Assembly (NCBI GenBank): GCA_036835375.1 | Contig: DAITMB010000187.1 | Span: 1 to 7,153 of the forward strand | Length of the DNA stretch: 7,153 nucleotides | Origin: JANQTF01 sp036835375 | Lineage (GTDB): Bacteria > Bacteroidota > Bacteroidia > J057 | Direction: 5' to 3' | Shown here: positions 6,986-7,153 of the stretch, in pieces | How the letters are laid out: each line of letters begins with the position of its first letter | Position numbering within the stretch: the stretch's first letter is position 1 | Position numbers and translations under genes: made by a program | The notes under the pieces: generated by a model | Told to the model about the DNA's origin: nothing | Databases searched by the model: none | What the model saw: the letters and a program-made list of their open reading frames with translations, nothing else

Positions 6986-7153
6986 CATCGTCATCCAACA
7001 TCCGGAGGCTGAGGCTCTCGAAGCCCCGGATAGTGCCTCTGCCTTCGAGTGCCTCGCCTTCGAGTGTCTCAGGCTCCGGCATCGGGGCAAAGGCATCGTC
7101 ATCCAACATCCGGAGGCTGAGGCCCTCGAAGCCCCGGATAGTGCCTCCGCCTT
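6986..7153. repeat. Two copies of a 60-bp hairpin-forming repeat, 108-bp period, running off the window
   Basis: Copy 1 (6986-7045) and copy 2 (7094-7153) differ at only two bases (7016 against 7124 and 7040 against 7148, both T against C). Each contains an imperfect hairpin: in copy 1, ATCCGG (7000-7005) and GGCT (7007-7010) pair with AGCC (7022-7025) and CCGGAT (7026-7031), with one bulged A. The 48-bp segment between copies contains GCCTTCGAGTGTCTC, a near copy of the sequence at 7041-7055. The period is a multiple of three, so the frames stay in phase. The array probably continues to the right. It looks like a dispersed or tandem intergenic repeat family rather than a gene, but the window edge prevents a decision. 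Confidence 0.75.

Noticed and set aside
6858..7109. 83-aa - strand frame through the right-edge repeats (repeated SLRMLDDDA)
   Set aside because: Both differences between repeat copies change the amino acid in this frame, and it overlaps the 3' end of the activator gene; most likely a spurious frame in repeat DNA.
6986..7153. CRISPR array
   Set aside because: The repeats are 60 bp with a 108-bp period, the intervening DNA contains near copies of repeat sequence, and no cas gene is present.

Overview
The window reads as an accessory (defence-type) locus from a bacterium with moderate GC. None of the four complete genes has a clear Shine-Dalgarno sequence. The gene styles and intergenic repeats fit a Bacteroidota member, possibly of the Saprospiria/Lewinella-Haliscomenobacter kind. 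That placement is an inference from style, not proof.

Left part (1-4447, + strand): the 3' part of a type I restriction-modification locus. The window opens inside hsdS, the DNA-specificity subunit, which is missing its first target-recognition domain. A 163-bp spacer holding degenerate heptanucleotide repeats follows, then a complete hsdR of 1151 aa. HsdR is the EcoEI-like motor/nuclease subunit, with an N-terminal DUF4145-like domain, a coiled coil, a PD-(D/E)XK nuclease, an SF2 helicase and an EcoEI_R_C-type tail. hsdM is not in view and presumably lies upstream.

Middle part (4448-5503): two small genes on the - strand. One encodes a 152-aa membrane protein with a TM2 domain, a linker and a C-terminal winged-helix-like domain. 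The other encodes a 69-aa protein that is essentially just a winged-helix-like domain of the same kind. The two domains align by eye over 58 positions almost without gaps.

Right part (5504-6955, + strand): a divergently oriented sigma-54 activator. It has an N-terminal CARF-like (RtcR-like) sensor domain, an AAA+ sigma-54 interaction domain with a GAFTGA loop, and a Fis-type HTH. The gap between it and the 69-aa gene contains a good candidate sigma-54 promoter (GG-N10-GC) firing toward the small gene. Two inverted repeats lie upstream of that promoter, one centred about 96 bp from the predicted transcription start, where activator sites usually lie. The simplest model is that an RNA- or nucleotide-derived ligand is sensed by the CARF domain, the AAA+ ring activates sigma-54 RNA polymerase, and the small winged-helix gene (possibly also the TM2 gene) is induced. 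This is the most interesting unit of the window. It is not an rtcBA operon and sits directly beside a type I R-M locus.

Right edge (6954-7153): non-genic repeat DNA. A short palindrome overlaps the regulator's stop codon. It is followed by two copies of a 60-bp, 58/60-identical, hairpin-forming repeat with a 108-bp period that runs off the window.
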